Part shown: positions 31,593-39,844 of the stretch, in pieces
How positions within the stretch are numbered: the stretch's first letter is position 1
Layout: each line of letters starts with the position of its first letter
Source: Clostridia bacterium
GTDB lineage: Bacteria; Bacillota; Clostridia; Oscillospirales; CAG-382
Direction of reading: 5' to 3'
DNA length: 50,014 nucleotides
Assembly (NCBI GenBank): GCA_017620655.1
Contig: JAGAUT010000019.1
Coordinates: forward strand, 1-50,014
Program-made: the position numbers and the translations under genes
Notes under the pieces: generated by a model
What the model saw: only the letters and a program-made list of their open reading frames with translations
What the model was told of the DNA's origin: nothing
Databases searched by the model: none

Positions 31593-34500
31593 TTAGTCGA
31601 TGTCTTCAGGAGCAGGCTGATCCCAAGTATCTGCAAAGAATCTTGTAAGAGTCATTTCAAATCCCTTGAATGCGGCTTCTGCTTCATTTCCGCTTCTGCC
31701 AACCTTTTCAAGAACGTTATCAAATACATAGTCGGTTGTACCGTTATAGTTTTCAATACCATCTACAGTTTCCCAGCATTCTTCGAGCTGATCGAGAAGC
31801 TTAACAAAGTCATCATGTGTAAGTTCCTTATAAGCCTTTGAATTTGTATACTTACCAAGGAAAGTTTCCGCAGGAACGCCCACTCTGTCAAGTGCCTTCA
31901 TGAAGTACATTTCAAGAGTTGCGTTATTGATTTTATCTTCTACAAAGAACATCATATCAAAGCTTACCTTATTGTCAAGCTTTTCAACTGCTCCCTTGAT
32001 ATCGGGATCGGAGAGAAGATCATCCCAATACTGAGCCATATCTTCGGGAAGTCCGTTTTCAGCATACTGCTTCATGAGCTTATGAGGATGATTATGGAGT
32101 GCGAGAATGAGGTCTTCGTTTTCTTCTGCAAGGTTTCTGATTCTTGCAAAGTCAACAGCTCCTCCTTCGGGATCCATATACCAGAGAAGTGCGTCGATGG
32201 TTTCTACTGTTTCAGGCATTACCATTTCTGTGTAAATGTCGTAGAAGCTATTAATCTTATAACGACCTTCACCGTTTTCATCAACTCTTGTCTTTGTTAC
32301 ATAGAAGTCAGGATTGAATGCGTAATTTACAACGCCGTAGTTGCCTGCCTTACCTGTTGTATAGGGATTATCTACATAATACTTTTCAACAAGCTCTGCC
32401 GCTTTATTGTCGGAGGAAACAGCCTTTTCAACAGCAGCCTCATGCATATCCTCGGCATATTCCATCATAGGAATAAGGAGTTCTTCTACAAGATTGATAT
32501 CAAAGATGATACCGCTGTCGAGAGGATAATCTTCCTTAACATATCCGGGCAATTTGGCAGCATTTCTTGCCTCTTCGAGATCTGCGAGGAATCTTTCAAC
32601 TCTGGGTTCATAAATATCTTCAATCATTTCCATAGGAAGTCTGTTAAAAAGACCTGCGGGAATCTTATCGCCAATGTATTCATCAATTACTGCATCAACT
32701 GATTTCAATCCATCAATCTTATCATATACTCTTTCCATAATGAATTCATTGTTCAAAGTTGCATAGAAGTATTCTTCTTCAGTCGACATACGAATAAACT
32801 CTTCAGAGTCAAAGTATTTTCTCTGTGCTTCAGCATATGGTTCCACTGTAAAATCAACGCCGTAGTAGTTGTCAACAAAGTACACCTTAAGAGCCTGTTC
32901 CTGATTACGTCCCTGTCTGAGATCTAAGAACTCTTTGTCATAAATAGTTCCTCTTCCAAGAGCATCCCTCACAGCTTCTTCTACTTCTTCCCAAAGCCAC
33001 TTTTTATAACCGTCTTTACCGCCCATCATCTGATAGAAGTAAACCATTACATCTGTATTATTGATTTCCTGTTCGTCATTGAATACGCCGTCGCCGTCAA
33101 AGAACTTACCGCCTACTGTAGAAAGTTTATCATACATCTTTTCTTCCATTCCGGTAGTTTCGGGGTATGTTGCGATATTATCATTGAGGTACAATGCATC
33201 TCTTACAGAGTCAAGGAATCTTGTTGATTCTTCATAAGGTACGTTAAGTGTAAGAACTTCGTCACCAACAAGCTCTTCAGGGAAGCTGATAACAACATTA
33301 AGCTTCTTAACCTTAGAGAAGAGATCGAGGTCTTCGTAGAATACATGTTCTTCATCAAATACAACATAGTCTTCTTCGTCATCCTCTACATACCACTTGA
33401 AGTTGATTTCGTGATCGTGATCAAAATCGTAGTAATCTATAGGATAAGCATAGTCATATTCATCTGCAACGCCGTCGCCGTCTGTATCCTTCGGTTCAAA
33501 CTCGTTATACAGGTATTTATCATCGTAACTCTTACCATAACCAAGAACGGTAAGGAATTCAATATAGTTTTCTATCTCCGCCTTGATTGCTTCATTATCA
33601 GCTTCATCAAACGCTGTATCTTCATAGCAGTAATTATCAATTGTACCGCCGTACTTAACATCGTAAACAAGTACGGGATATTCTTCATCTACCGCAAGGT
33701 CATAGTAGTTAACCTTGAGAACCTTAATATCATAGTAAAGCTTAAGAGTGAGTTCATCGGGAAGTTCAGGAACTGTACCTTCTGCGACTCTATCAGCGTG
33801 GTCTACGTTTTCGCCTTCATATCCTTCGGGAAGTGTTGTAAGTGCTGTTGCTGTTACAACTTCACCGGGTTTTGCGGAGAGAGTTTCTGTAGAATCAAGT
33901 ACATAGGTACCGTCGAGCTGTTCAAAATAGTGTTCTACATAGTAATCAACTGCATCCTTATCTACAATTACAGGATAGAGTGTTACCTCAGTAGAATCAA
34001 ACACATTTTCAACAACGTCTGCTGTAAGGTCATCGTTTGTGAAGTTTACACTTATGCTTCCGGCTGTTGTTGTCCAACCATTGAACTTCTGAGTTGCTTC
34101 AACAGAAACTACGGGAATTTCGACAGCATCAATTGTCTCGCCTTCAGTCTTTTCAATCACTATGTTACCTGCATCGGTTACGAATGTGATTGTATATACG
34201 TCAGGATTTTCTTCGAAGACAGGATACCATGTTCCCTCTACTTCGGAAATCTTCTTGCCTATAAAATAGTCTCTTTCTTCGCCTTCTGTTGCCGCAGGAT
34301 CCTTAGACCAGCCCTTGAATGTGTGGTCTGCCTTTGTAGGATCTGCAGGTACGTCTGCATCTGTGAGAACATAATCAGGATCGTACTTCTTTATTTCCTT
34401 ATCTGTTTCGCCGGCATTTGCAGGCTTAAAGATTACACTGTAAGAATCCTTATCCTTGATTACGGGATAAAGGGTTACTTCTGTGGAATCAAATACGTTT

Positions 34501-35942
34501 TCTACAACATCTGCCGTAATCTGGTCGTTTGTGTAGTCAACATTTGTGCTACCTTCAGTCTTTGTCCAACCCAAAAATTCCTTAGAAGCATCTACTGTGA
34601 TTTCAGGAATTTCACCAGCTGCAATTGTTTCGTCTTCGAGCTTATCAAGACCTGTTTCGCCGGCATCTGTTACGAATGTGATTGTATATTCTGCCTTATA
34701 GATAGGCTTCCAATCGCCATCAACGTCTTTGATTTTTGCACCGACGAAATAATCTCTGTTCTTTGTTTCAACGCCGTCTGTCCAGCCAATGAACTTAAAG
34801 CCTGTCTTTTCCATTGCAGCGTCTGTAGGAACATCTTCTTCCTTAACAACGTAGCTTCCCTTTTGCTTAACAGCACCTATAGGCTCAGCCATGGGATCTG
34901 TTGCATCAGCAGATTCATAGAAAGAAAGGGTGTACTTTACAGAAACACCGCTGCTACCGCTTGAAGGTTTTGCAGGTTCTCTTTCAAGGAAGGTTGCGGG
35001 AGTATTTTCGATTACGTTATCATTCTTAAAGGGAGTATCTTCGTTTCTGTAGTTATAGAAGTTAACTACACCGTTGGGGTCATTAACGATAACCTTGCCG
35101 TCGGAGGTGACATTCACAAAGTAGTTCATGCCTTCACCGCCGCGGGCAATGATTTTGCCTGTAACGTGAACGTCGGAAATTCTGAAGTCGCCTTCACCGA
35201 CACCGTCTGCCATAATAAGGTCGCCGTCAATTGTAACGTCCTTAAGTGTTACATACTCACTTCTTACAATTACCGAGCCCTTCTTGGCAACGGAATCGTA
35301 TTCGCCGTCTTCGCTTATGTATGTCTTGAAGATGTTGTGGAAGAGCTGTGCAAGTTCTTCTCTTGTAATATAGTTCTGAGGTCTGATTGTTCCATCCTCA
35401 TAACCGTGTACATAATCTTCAGCAACCATACCTGCGATAGCTGCGATTGACCAGGTATCAATCTTGCTTCTGTCAGAGAACTGGTCGAGAACAGAGATAT
35501 CTGTACCGTCTACAAAGAGAATTCTTGCCATGGCAAGTATAACTTCTTCTCTTCTCATGAACGCATTAGGAGCAAATGTTGTATCGCTCGTACCGTTCAT
35601 TACGCCCATCTGTACAACCTTTGCAACAGAACCGTAGAACCAGTCGTTTTCATCAACGTCCTTGAACTTTGAGATATCCGCTGTCTTTGTTGCACCGAAC
35701 GCTCTTGTAACAATTGCCGCAAATTCGGCTCTTGTCAGGTTTTTCTGAGGTTCGATTGTTGTTTCGCTTGTTCCCACGAGAAGTCCGTTTTCAACCGCTG
35801 CGGTCATTGCTTCGGTTGACCAGCTGTTTGTGGGAAAATCGGTAAAGCCTTCAATGTCTGCTGCAAAGTTTGTAATAACAAATGTCTGCATCAGCATCAT
35901 TATTGCCAGTATCACCGACAAAATTTTCTTTGTTCTTACCAT
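31593..35942 (-). CDS. Giant SLH surface protein with repeat modules and acidic Ca-binding-like motifs
   Basis: This 1449-residue protein has a signal peptide (about 1-28, ending TNFAA) and three SLH domains (about 30-205, including VMNGTSDTTFAPNAFMRRE and YVHGYEDGTIRPQNYITREE). A short beta-helix-like stretch follows (GSVIVRSEYVTLKDVTIDGD). Next are InlB/Flg-new-type repeats (about 335-660) in which an approximately 160-residue unit is present twice, each copy ending VENVFDSTEVTLYPVI. After that come a MucBP-like segment (VDYYVEHYFEQLDGTY), a very acidic region with the calcium-loop-like DTDGDGVADEYD (about 817), and a second FDGDGVFNDEQE (about 950). The last 500 residues are helical and unrecognised. 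AGAGGAAA precedes the ATG. It is the middle gene of the operon. Confidence 0.88.
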   Translation of the reverse strand: MVRTKKILSVILAIMMLMQTFVITNFAADIEGFTDFPTNSWSTEAMTAAVENGLLVGTSETTIEPQKNLTRAEFAAIVTRAFGATKTADISKFKDVDENDWFYGSVAKVVQMGVMNGTSDTTFAPNAFMRREEVILAMARILFVDGTDISVLDQFSDRSKIDTWSIAAIAGMVAEDYVHGYEDGTIRPQNYITREELAQLFHNIFKTYISEDGEYDSVAKKGSVIVRSEYVTLKDVTIDGDLIMADGVGEGDFRISDVHVTGKIIARGGEGMNYFVNVTSDGKVIVNDPNGVVNFYNYRNEDTPFKNDNVIENTPATFLEREPAKPSSGSSGVSVKYTLSFYESADATDPMAEPIGAVKQKGSYVVKEEDVPTDAAMEKTGFKFIGWTDGVETKNRDYFVGAKIKDVDGDWKPIYKAEYTITFVTDAGETGLDKLEDETIAAGEIPEITVDASKEFLGWTKTEGSTNVDYTNDQITADVVENVFDSTEVTLYPVIKDKDSYSVIFKPANAGETDKEIKKYDPDYVLTDADVPADPTKADHTFKGWSKDPAATEGEERDYFIGKKISEVEGTWYPVFEENPDVYTITFVTDAGNIVIEKTEGETIDAVEIPVVSVEATQKFNGWTTTAGSISVNFTNDDLTADVVENVFDSTEVTLYPVIVDKDAVDYYVEHYFEQLDGTYVLDSTETLSAKPGEVVTATALTTLPEGYEGENVDHADRVAEGTVPELPDELTLKLYYDIKVLKVNYYDLAVDEEYPVLVYDVKYGGTIDNYCYEDTAFDEADNEAIKAEIENYIEFLTVLGYGKSYDDKYLYNEFEPKDTDGDGVADEYDYAYPIDYYDFDHDHEINFKWYVEDDEEDYVVFDEEHVFYEDLDLFSKVKKLNVVISFPEELVGDEVLTLNVPYEESTRFLDSVRDALYLNDNIATYPETTGMEEKMYDKLSTVGGKFFDGDGVFNDEQEINNTDVMVYFYQMMGGKDGYKKWLWEEVEEAVRDALGRGTIYDKEFLDLRQGRNQEQALKVYFVDNYYGVDFTVEPYAEAQRKYFDSEEFIRMSTEEEYFYATLNNEFIMERVYDKIDGLKSVDAVIDEYIGDKIPAGLFNRLPMEMIEDIYEPRVERFLADLEEARNAAKLPGYVKEDYPLDSGIIFDINLVEELLIPMMEYAEDMHEAAVEKAVSSDNKAAELVEKYYVDNPYTTGKAGNYGVVNYAFNPDFYVTKTRVDENGEGRYKINSFYDIYTEMVMPETVETIDALLWYMDPEGGAVDFARIRNLAEENEDLILALHNHPHKLMKQYAENGLPEDMAQYWDDLLSDPDIKGAVEKLDNKVSFDMMFFVEDKINNATLEMYFMKALDRVGVPAETFLGKYTNSKAYKELTHDDFVKLLDQLEECWETVDGIENYNGTTDYVFDNVLEKVGRSGNEAEAAFKGFEMTLTRFFADTWDQPAPEDID

Positions 35943-35976
35943 TGTCTGTTTCCTCTCTTTATGTTAAACTTTTTTA

Positions 35977-36567
35977 TTAATCGCCGTAAGTGCTGAGGTA
36001 ATACGCCTTGGTGTTTTCTTTTTCAGAAGCATAAGTTGAAACAATTGCATCTGCAAGAGACATGTCCCGTCCGTTTTCCTTAAGGATTTGTCTGAGCTCT
36101 GTCACAATTGCATTAACCTGTGCATCACACTGAGCTTCCATCGCATTGATTTTACTCATATACCCTGCCGCTATACTCTGCTTTGCTGATTTCGTCCGCT
36201 GTTCCGCAGGAAGCTTTGAGTAATCTGCTTTCATGCTTGAAACAACGCCTTCAACTGCACCTGTATACTCAGCTTTAAGAACATACATTTTTGTTACCAG
36301 CTCTGCTATGCGTTTATCGGCATCACTCTGGGTCTGCTGCACGGAACCGGTTGACGGTTTGCCTGTATCCTCTTTTTTGTCATTTGCCGGAGGATTGGGT
36401 TTGGCAGGGGGATCATCTGCCGGCCTCTTTCCGTCTTCCTGTTTTACTTCACTGTTACCCGAGGGTTTCTTACCCTGTTCTTCATCCGAATTCGTATCAG
36501 GCTTTTCGACAGGTGAAGTATCTTCTGTCAGTGTATCATTTATCTGTGTTTCATCGCCGTTTTGTGT
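35977..36567 (-). CDS. C-terminal part of an interrupted membrane protein
   Basis: This is the in-frame continuation of the 36960 gene after the TAA at 36568-36570. I read it codon by codon and found no other stop before 35977. About 75 residues are a low-complexity Asp/Glu/Pro/Lys linker (for example KPNPPANDKKEDTGKP), then about 120 residues form charged helices ending ENTKAYYLSTYGD. The only start inside the fragment is a GTG at 36342 without a ribosome site, so separate translation looks unlikely. No family was recognised. The first SLH gene begins 35 bases downstream. Confidence 0.6.
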   Translation of the reverse strand, partial: TQNGDETQINDTLTEDTSPVEKPDTNSDEEQGKKPSGNSEVKQEDGKRPADDPPAKPNPPANDKKEDTGKPSTGSVQQTQSDADKRIAELVTKMYVLKAEYTGAVEGVVSSMKADYSKLPAEQRTKSAKQSIAAGYMSKINAMEAQCDAQVNAIVTELRQILKENGRDMSLADAIVSTYASEKENTKAYYLSTYGD

Positions 36568-36960
36568 TTAATCCTGAGGGATTTCAACTTCGGGTTGTTC
36601 GGGAGAAGAATTTTCCTGTTTTGCAAGAACGTCCTCCAAAGTAAGATTACCAATAAGAATCTGAGTATGTTCCTCAGCAGTAATCTTGCCCGCCGTCAGC
36701 GCTTCATCAAGTTCTTTACTTGCGAAGAAGCCGCTGTTATTAAGTACCTCTGTCTGTTTTTCTTTTGCTTTATCTATGTTTTTCCGGATATCCTCATCTG
36801 AGGTTGTCAGCCAGATTATTGCCGCCTTTATGTGGCTTCGGAATTTAAATCCCAGAATTGCCGCGGCTACAAGTATCAATATAAGAATTACCGACAAAGC
36901 TGTCAGCAACGTTTTCTTTATTCTGCCCGACGGTTTATTATCCTTGATTTTTTTGCTCAA
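36568..36960 (-). CDS. N-terminal part of an interrupted membrane protein in the SLH operon
   Basis: This fragment of 130 residues has a basic N-terminus, one transmembrane helix (LLTALSVILILILVAAAILG), and an outside helical segment (DEDIRKNIDKAKEKQTEVL, then LDEALTAGKITAEEHTQIL). It ends EVEIPQD followed by TAA. The frame continues without shift for another 196 codons, giving a 327-codon gene if the TAA is read as an amino acid. The start is a TTG at 36960 directly behind a strong GGAGGTGA. It is the first gene after a perfect sigma-A promoter and is followed by the two SLH proteins, which suggests a role in their assembly or anchoring. That role is inference from position only. Confidence 0.65.
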   Translation of the reverse strand: MSKKIKDNKPSGRIKKTLLTALSVILILILVAAAILGFKFRSHIKAAIIWLTTSDEDIRKNIDKAKEKQTEVLNNSGFFASKELDEALTAGKITAEEHTQILIGNLTLEDVLAKQENSSPEQPEVEIPQD

Positions 36961-37009
36961 ATCATCACCTCCGAAAAAGGATACACGTACAGACTATAAT
37001 ATACAATAT

Positions 37010-37038
37010 ATTATACCTTCAGACCTTTATTTTGTCAA
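37010..37038 (-). promoter_or_regulatory. Consensus sigma-A promoter of the SLH operon
   Basis: On the minus strand TTGACA (37033-37038) and TATAAT (37010-37015) are separated by 17 bases, a perfect consensus. It predicts high expression of the three-gene surface operon. Confidence 0.88.
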
Positions 37039-37143
37039 TGGTTTTACTGAAATATATGAGATATTTTTTCGCAAAAATCCCCTTATTTATCCAATTATTG
37101 TTTTAGACGTCAAAAAAAGTAATATTGTTCCGCAAAACATCAA

Positions 37144-37170
37144 AAAAAGCTGCATTTTCTGCAGCTTTTT
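37144..37170 (-). terminator. Terminator after the AraC-linked membrane gene
   Basis: Stem AAAAAGCTGCA / TGCAGCTTTTT with a 5-base loop is followed on the minus strand by a T run. It separates the regulator operon from the SLH operon. Confidence 0.88.
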
Positions 37171-37172
37171 CT

Positions 37173-38252
37173 CTACTTATTCATCCAGTAGTCGAGAATT
37201 TTCATTTCGGTAACACCAAGAGAAGCAACCTGTTTTGCGTCAAAGTCTGACACGCTGTCACGGACATCCTTTTTGGAAGTTTCGGGTGTCACTTCAAGGC
37301 TGAAAAGAACCTCTGTGGCATTTCCTCCGCAAAGCACAATTCTTTCAAAAGCAAAACCGTTTTCAGATATTGCTTCAACCGTATCCTCGCATATTGAAAC
37401 AAACTTATCTTTCTCATTCTTTGTGAAGATACTTTCAAAGCTGACGACATAGCTCACCCTATCCATGTAGTCATCGGCAACAGCGTCAGAAGAGAGCATT
37501 TCCCCGTTTTCAAATGCGATATCGGAAGCAGTAATATTATAACCCCATGTCGCCTTTGATACGGCAGAGGCGAGTCTTGCATTGGCTGTATACAGAATCT
37601 TTTGCTCGTAGTAATTTCTCACATCATCCCATACAGCATCAGAACCGGATTTTACATAGCATTCGTCTGCTTTACCGTAAACTCCGCCGTCATCCTTGAA
37701 AGACACATATGTGCGGTATTCTGCGGCAAGTGCCTCATAGCTTGTATATCTCTTTTCTACCGTTTCACCGTAATTCTTTTTGATATACTCGGTATTCACC
37801 GAATCCTTGATTAAAAACGACACGGCATTTCCGCAAAGCACCATTGAAAGAACGAGCGACACTGCGACAGATGTAACAGCCGCAGTTATACACTTTTTCT
37901 TCACGTCGTTTTTTTGAGTTTTCTTTGATGCTCTGACAAATCTTATGACATACACGCCCGCCGTAGCGAGAAGGCAGGAAACAACAGCATAAAAAACAGC
38001 CTCGGCGACCCCTCGTCCGCTTGCCAGGTACATACAAAGAGTCAACACCGCAGAGAGTGAAGAAATCATACCTGCAGAAACAGACAGAGCATGGGCTGCC
38101 GCACCGCCTGCGACAAACAAAGGTATTGTTCTGATAACCCCGGCCGAAGGAGTAAAGGCAAGCGCACACGCAAACAGCACAAATCCTGCCGCAAACATTT
38201 TAAATGCCGGCTTTGAAACAATTCTTTTTCCTGATTTATTCTCGTTCATCAT
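37173..38252 (-). CDS. Polytopic membrane protein with extracytoplasmic domain, unknown function
   Basis: This 359-residue protein has about five hydrophobic segments in the first 150 residues (for example FAAGFVLFACALAF, VFYAVVSCLLATAGVYVI and AVTSVAVSLVLSMVLCG). A soluble domain of about 210 residues follows, with many Tyr, Asp and Glu residues (YTSYEALAAEYRTYVSFKDDG). It is not assigned to a family. It begins three bases after the TGA of the AraC-type regulator gene, in the arrangement TGAATGATG with GGGGAG upstream, so the two are translationally coupled. The regulator may control it or sense through it. Confidence 0.6.
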   Translation of the reverse strand: MMNENKSGKRIVSKPAFKMFAAGFVLFACALAFTPSAGVIRTIPLFVAGGAAAHALSVSAGMISSLSAVLTLCMYLASGRGVAEAVFYAVVSCLLATAGVYVIRFVRASKKTQKNDVKKKCITAAVTSVAVSLVLSMVLCGNAVSFLIKDSVNTEYIKKNYGETVEKRYTSYEALAAEYRTYVSFKDDGGVYGKADECYVKSGSDAVWDDVRNYYEQKILYTANARLASAVSKATWGYNITASDIAFENGEMLSSDAVADDYMDRVSYVVSFESIFTKNEKDKFVSICEDTVEAISENGFAFERIVLCGGNATEVLFSLEVTPETSKKDVRDSVSDFDAKQVASLGVTEMKILDYWMNK

Positions 38253-39044
38253 TCATTCATTCTCCCCGTCAATGTTCGATTCAAATGCAGAATTCGTCTT
38301 TTTTCTGTATTCATAGGGTGTAAGGTCGCTGTGATAGCTGAAAAATTTCAAAAAGCTTTTATAATTGCCAAATCCCGTAAGGCAGGAAATCTGCTTCAAG
38401 GGATACGAGGTTGTAATTAACAGCCCCTTTATAAATTTAAGTCTTTCGGTGTCAATATATTCCTTGAGGCTCATATCGAAATTGCGCTTGAAAGATCTTG
38501 AAATATAGTCCTTATTATATCCGAAAACCTTGGAAATTTCGTCTACCTCAATCTTTCTTGAGCTGTTTTTTCTTATCCATTCGGCAATAATTCCGCAAAC
38601 GGGATAGGACGTATTTTTTCCGCGCTTTGCCGCAAGCAGAATCTCATTGAGAATAAGTCTGAGATAGCAGTCGGCAGCCTCCCTCGGATATGCGGGGTTT
38701 TCATTGGCCTGCACAAGCTGTCTTGCAAGATTGAGAAAAGAATCCGACGAGCCGAAAGAGACATTCTTGATTTCATCTATAAAGTCGGTATCCGAAAAAA
38801 ACTCGAACCAGTAAAATCCCGCCGTTTTGCCCGAAAATTCATAACCGCCGTGTCTTTTCCCCTTCTGAAGAACGATACAGTCACCCTTATGAAGTTCGTA
38901 TCTTTTATCTTCCTCGAAGATTTTGACGGTACCCTTTACAACATAGATAATCTCATTGAAATCCACTTCTCTTGTTGGGTGAATCCAGTCACCGTCAAAT
39001 TCACGGTAATCGCCGCGTTTAAATACAGCATCAAAAAGACTCAT
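38253..39044 (-). CDS. AraC-family transcriptional regulator with cupin sensor
   Basis: This is a 263-residue regulator. The N-terminal cupin-like ligand domain (about 1-130: NEIIYVVKGTVKIFEEDKRY, HKGDCIVLQKGKRHGGYEF) is followed by a C-terminal double helix-turn-helix (about 165-250). The latter has ISKVFGYNKDYISRSFKRNF and the AraC signature PLKQISCLTGFGNYKSFLKFFSYHSDLTPYEYR broken over two helices. Such proteins usually sense sugars or related small molecules. GGGAG precedes the ATG. The gene has a sigma-A promoter on the minus strand, divergent from the acidic orphan protein gene, and is coupled to the membrane protein gene that follows. Confidence 0.92.
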   Translation of the reverse strand: MSLFDAVFKRGDYREFDGDWIHPTREVDFNEIIYVVKGTVKIFEEDKRYELHKGDCIVLQKGKRHGGYEFSGKTAGFYWFEFFSDTDFIDEIKNVSFGSSDSFLNLARQLVQANENPAYPREAADCYLRLILNEILLAAKRGKNTSYPVCGIIAEWIRKNSSRKIEVDEISKVFGYNKDYISRSFKRNFDMSLKEYIDTERLKFIKGLLITTSYPLKQISCLTGFGNYKSFLKFFSYHSDLTPYEYRKKTNSAFESNIDGENE

Positions 39045-39085
39045 GTCGTTTTTTTACTCCCGATAGAAATAATATTTACAGTAAA

Positions 39086-39114
39086 AGCATACCACATCAG
39101 TCTTTTTTTGTCAA
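39086..39114 (-). promoter_or_regulatory. Promoter of the AraC-type regulator operon
   Basis: On the minus strand TTGACA (39109-39114) and TATGCT (39086-39091) are separated by 17 bases. Confidence 0.6.
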
Positions 39115-39165
39115 CGAGAATGAGCGTATTTTTGAGTTTTTTCATTCTGCTTTCACACAACGATA

Positions 39166-39194
39166 TTGACACAGAGGTGTTTTTGATGTAAAAT
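39166..39194 (+). promoter_or_regulatory. Sigma-A promoter of the acidic orphan gene
   Basis: TTGACA (39166-39171) and TAAAAT (39189-39194) are separated by 17 bases. GGTGT and ACACC half-sites flank the -10 region and may be part of an operator. Confidence 0.75.
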
Positions 39195-39226
39195 ACACCA
39201 CGAAATCATTTTTTGGAGAAATTACA

Positions 39227-39784
39227 ATGCAAAAATTAGTGGATTTACTTAATGAAAAGGAACTGAGATACGCCGACGAGCTATTCTTTGCCGAAGGCGA
39301 ATTCTTTGCCATACACGACGGCAAAATCGCAAAGCTTCCCGACTTCACGGGCGACTTTGAAGGCATATACAAGCTTCTGCCTTCCACAGAGCATTTTATC
39401 GCCTCATACCTTATTGCAGAAAACCTTGACATAACCGAAATCATAGACACGGTAAGCATATTTTCATCCGAGCTTTCACTCTACGGCGACGAAATTCCCG
39501 ACGGTTTAGACTACGATTCCTTCAATTTTCTCAACGCCTGTCAGGAACACGGTATCAGCCCCTACTGTGCATACAGGGCAATGCTTCTTATAATGGAAGG
39601 CGTTCAGAGCGGCGGATGGGTGCTTCTCGGTTATGACGGCGAATACAAGCCGGCACTGGAATACATTTCCGAAGCCTGCGAGGTTATTGACTTCCGCTTT
39701 ACCGACGAATATGACGACGAATACTGGGAGAGCATAATAGAAAACATTGAAAACTATGTTTTCTCGGGCGGGGAAGTTTTTTAG
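39227..39784 (+). CDS. Acidic hypothetical protein
   Basis: This is a 185-residue soluble, strongly acidic protein (for example FTDEYDDEYWESIIENIENY near the C-terminus). It has no signal peptide or membrane segment, and I recognise no family. GGAG lies upstream of the ATG. It has its own near-consensus promoter and a strong terminator, so it is an independent transcription unit. It faces the divergent AraC-type regulator, which could control it. Confidence 0.6.
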   Translation: MQKLVDLLNEKELRYADELFFAEGEFFAIHDGKIAKLPDFTGDFEGIYKLLPSTEHFIASYLIAENLDITEIIDTVSIFSSELSLYGDEIPDGLDYDSFNFLNACQEHGISPYCAYRAMLLIMEGVQSGGWVLLGYDGEYKPALEYISEACEVIDFRFTDEYDDEYWESIIENIENYVFSGGEVF

Positions 39785-39810
39785 AATTAAGAAGTAAAAA
39801 TTAAAAGCGA

Positions 39811-39841
39811 AACGGGATTTGACACAATGTCAAATCCCGTT
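39811..39841. terminator. Bidirectional terminator
   Basis: A perfect 14-base stem (AACGGGATTTGACA / TGTCAAATCCCGTT) with loop CAA lies between the convergent acidic orphan and tcdA genes. Confidence 0.85.
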
Positions 39842-39844
39842 GAT

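Noticed and set aside
33345..34964. 539-residue open frame on the plus strand
   Set aside because: It lies antisense to the acidic repeat-rich SLH gene, is Cys/Ile/Val-rich with no ribosome site or family, and mirrors the codon pattern of the real gene.
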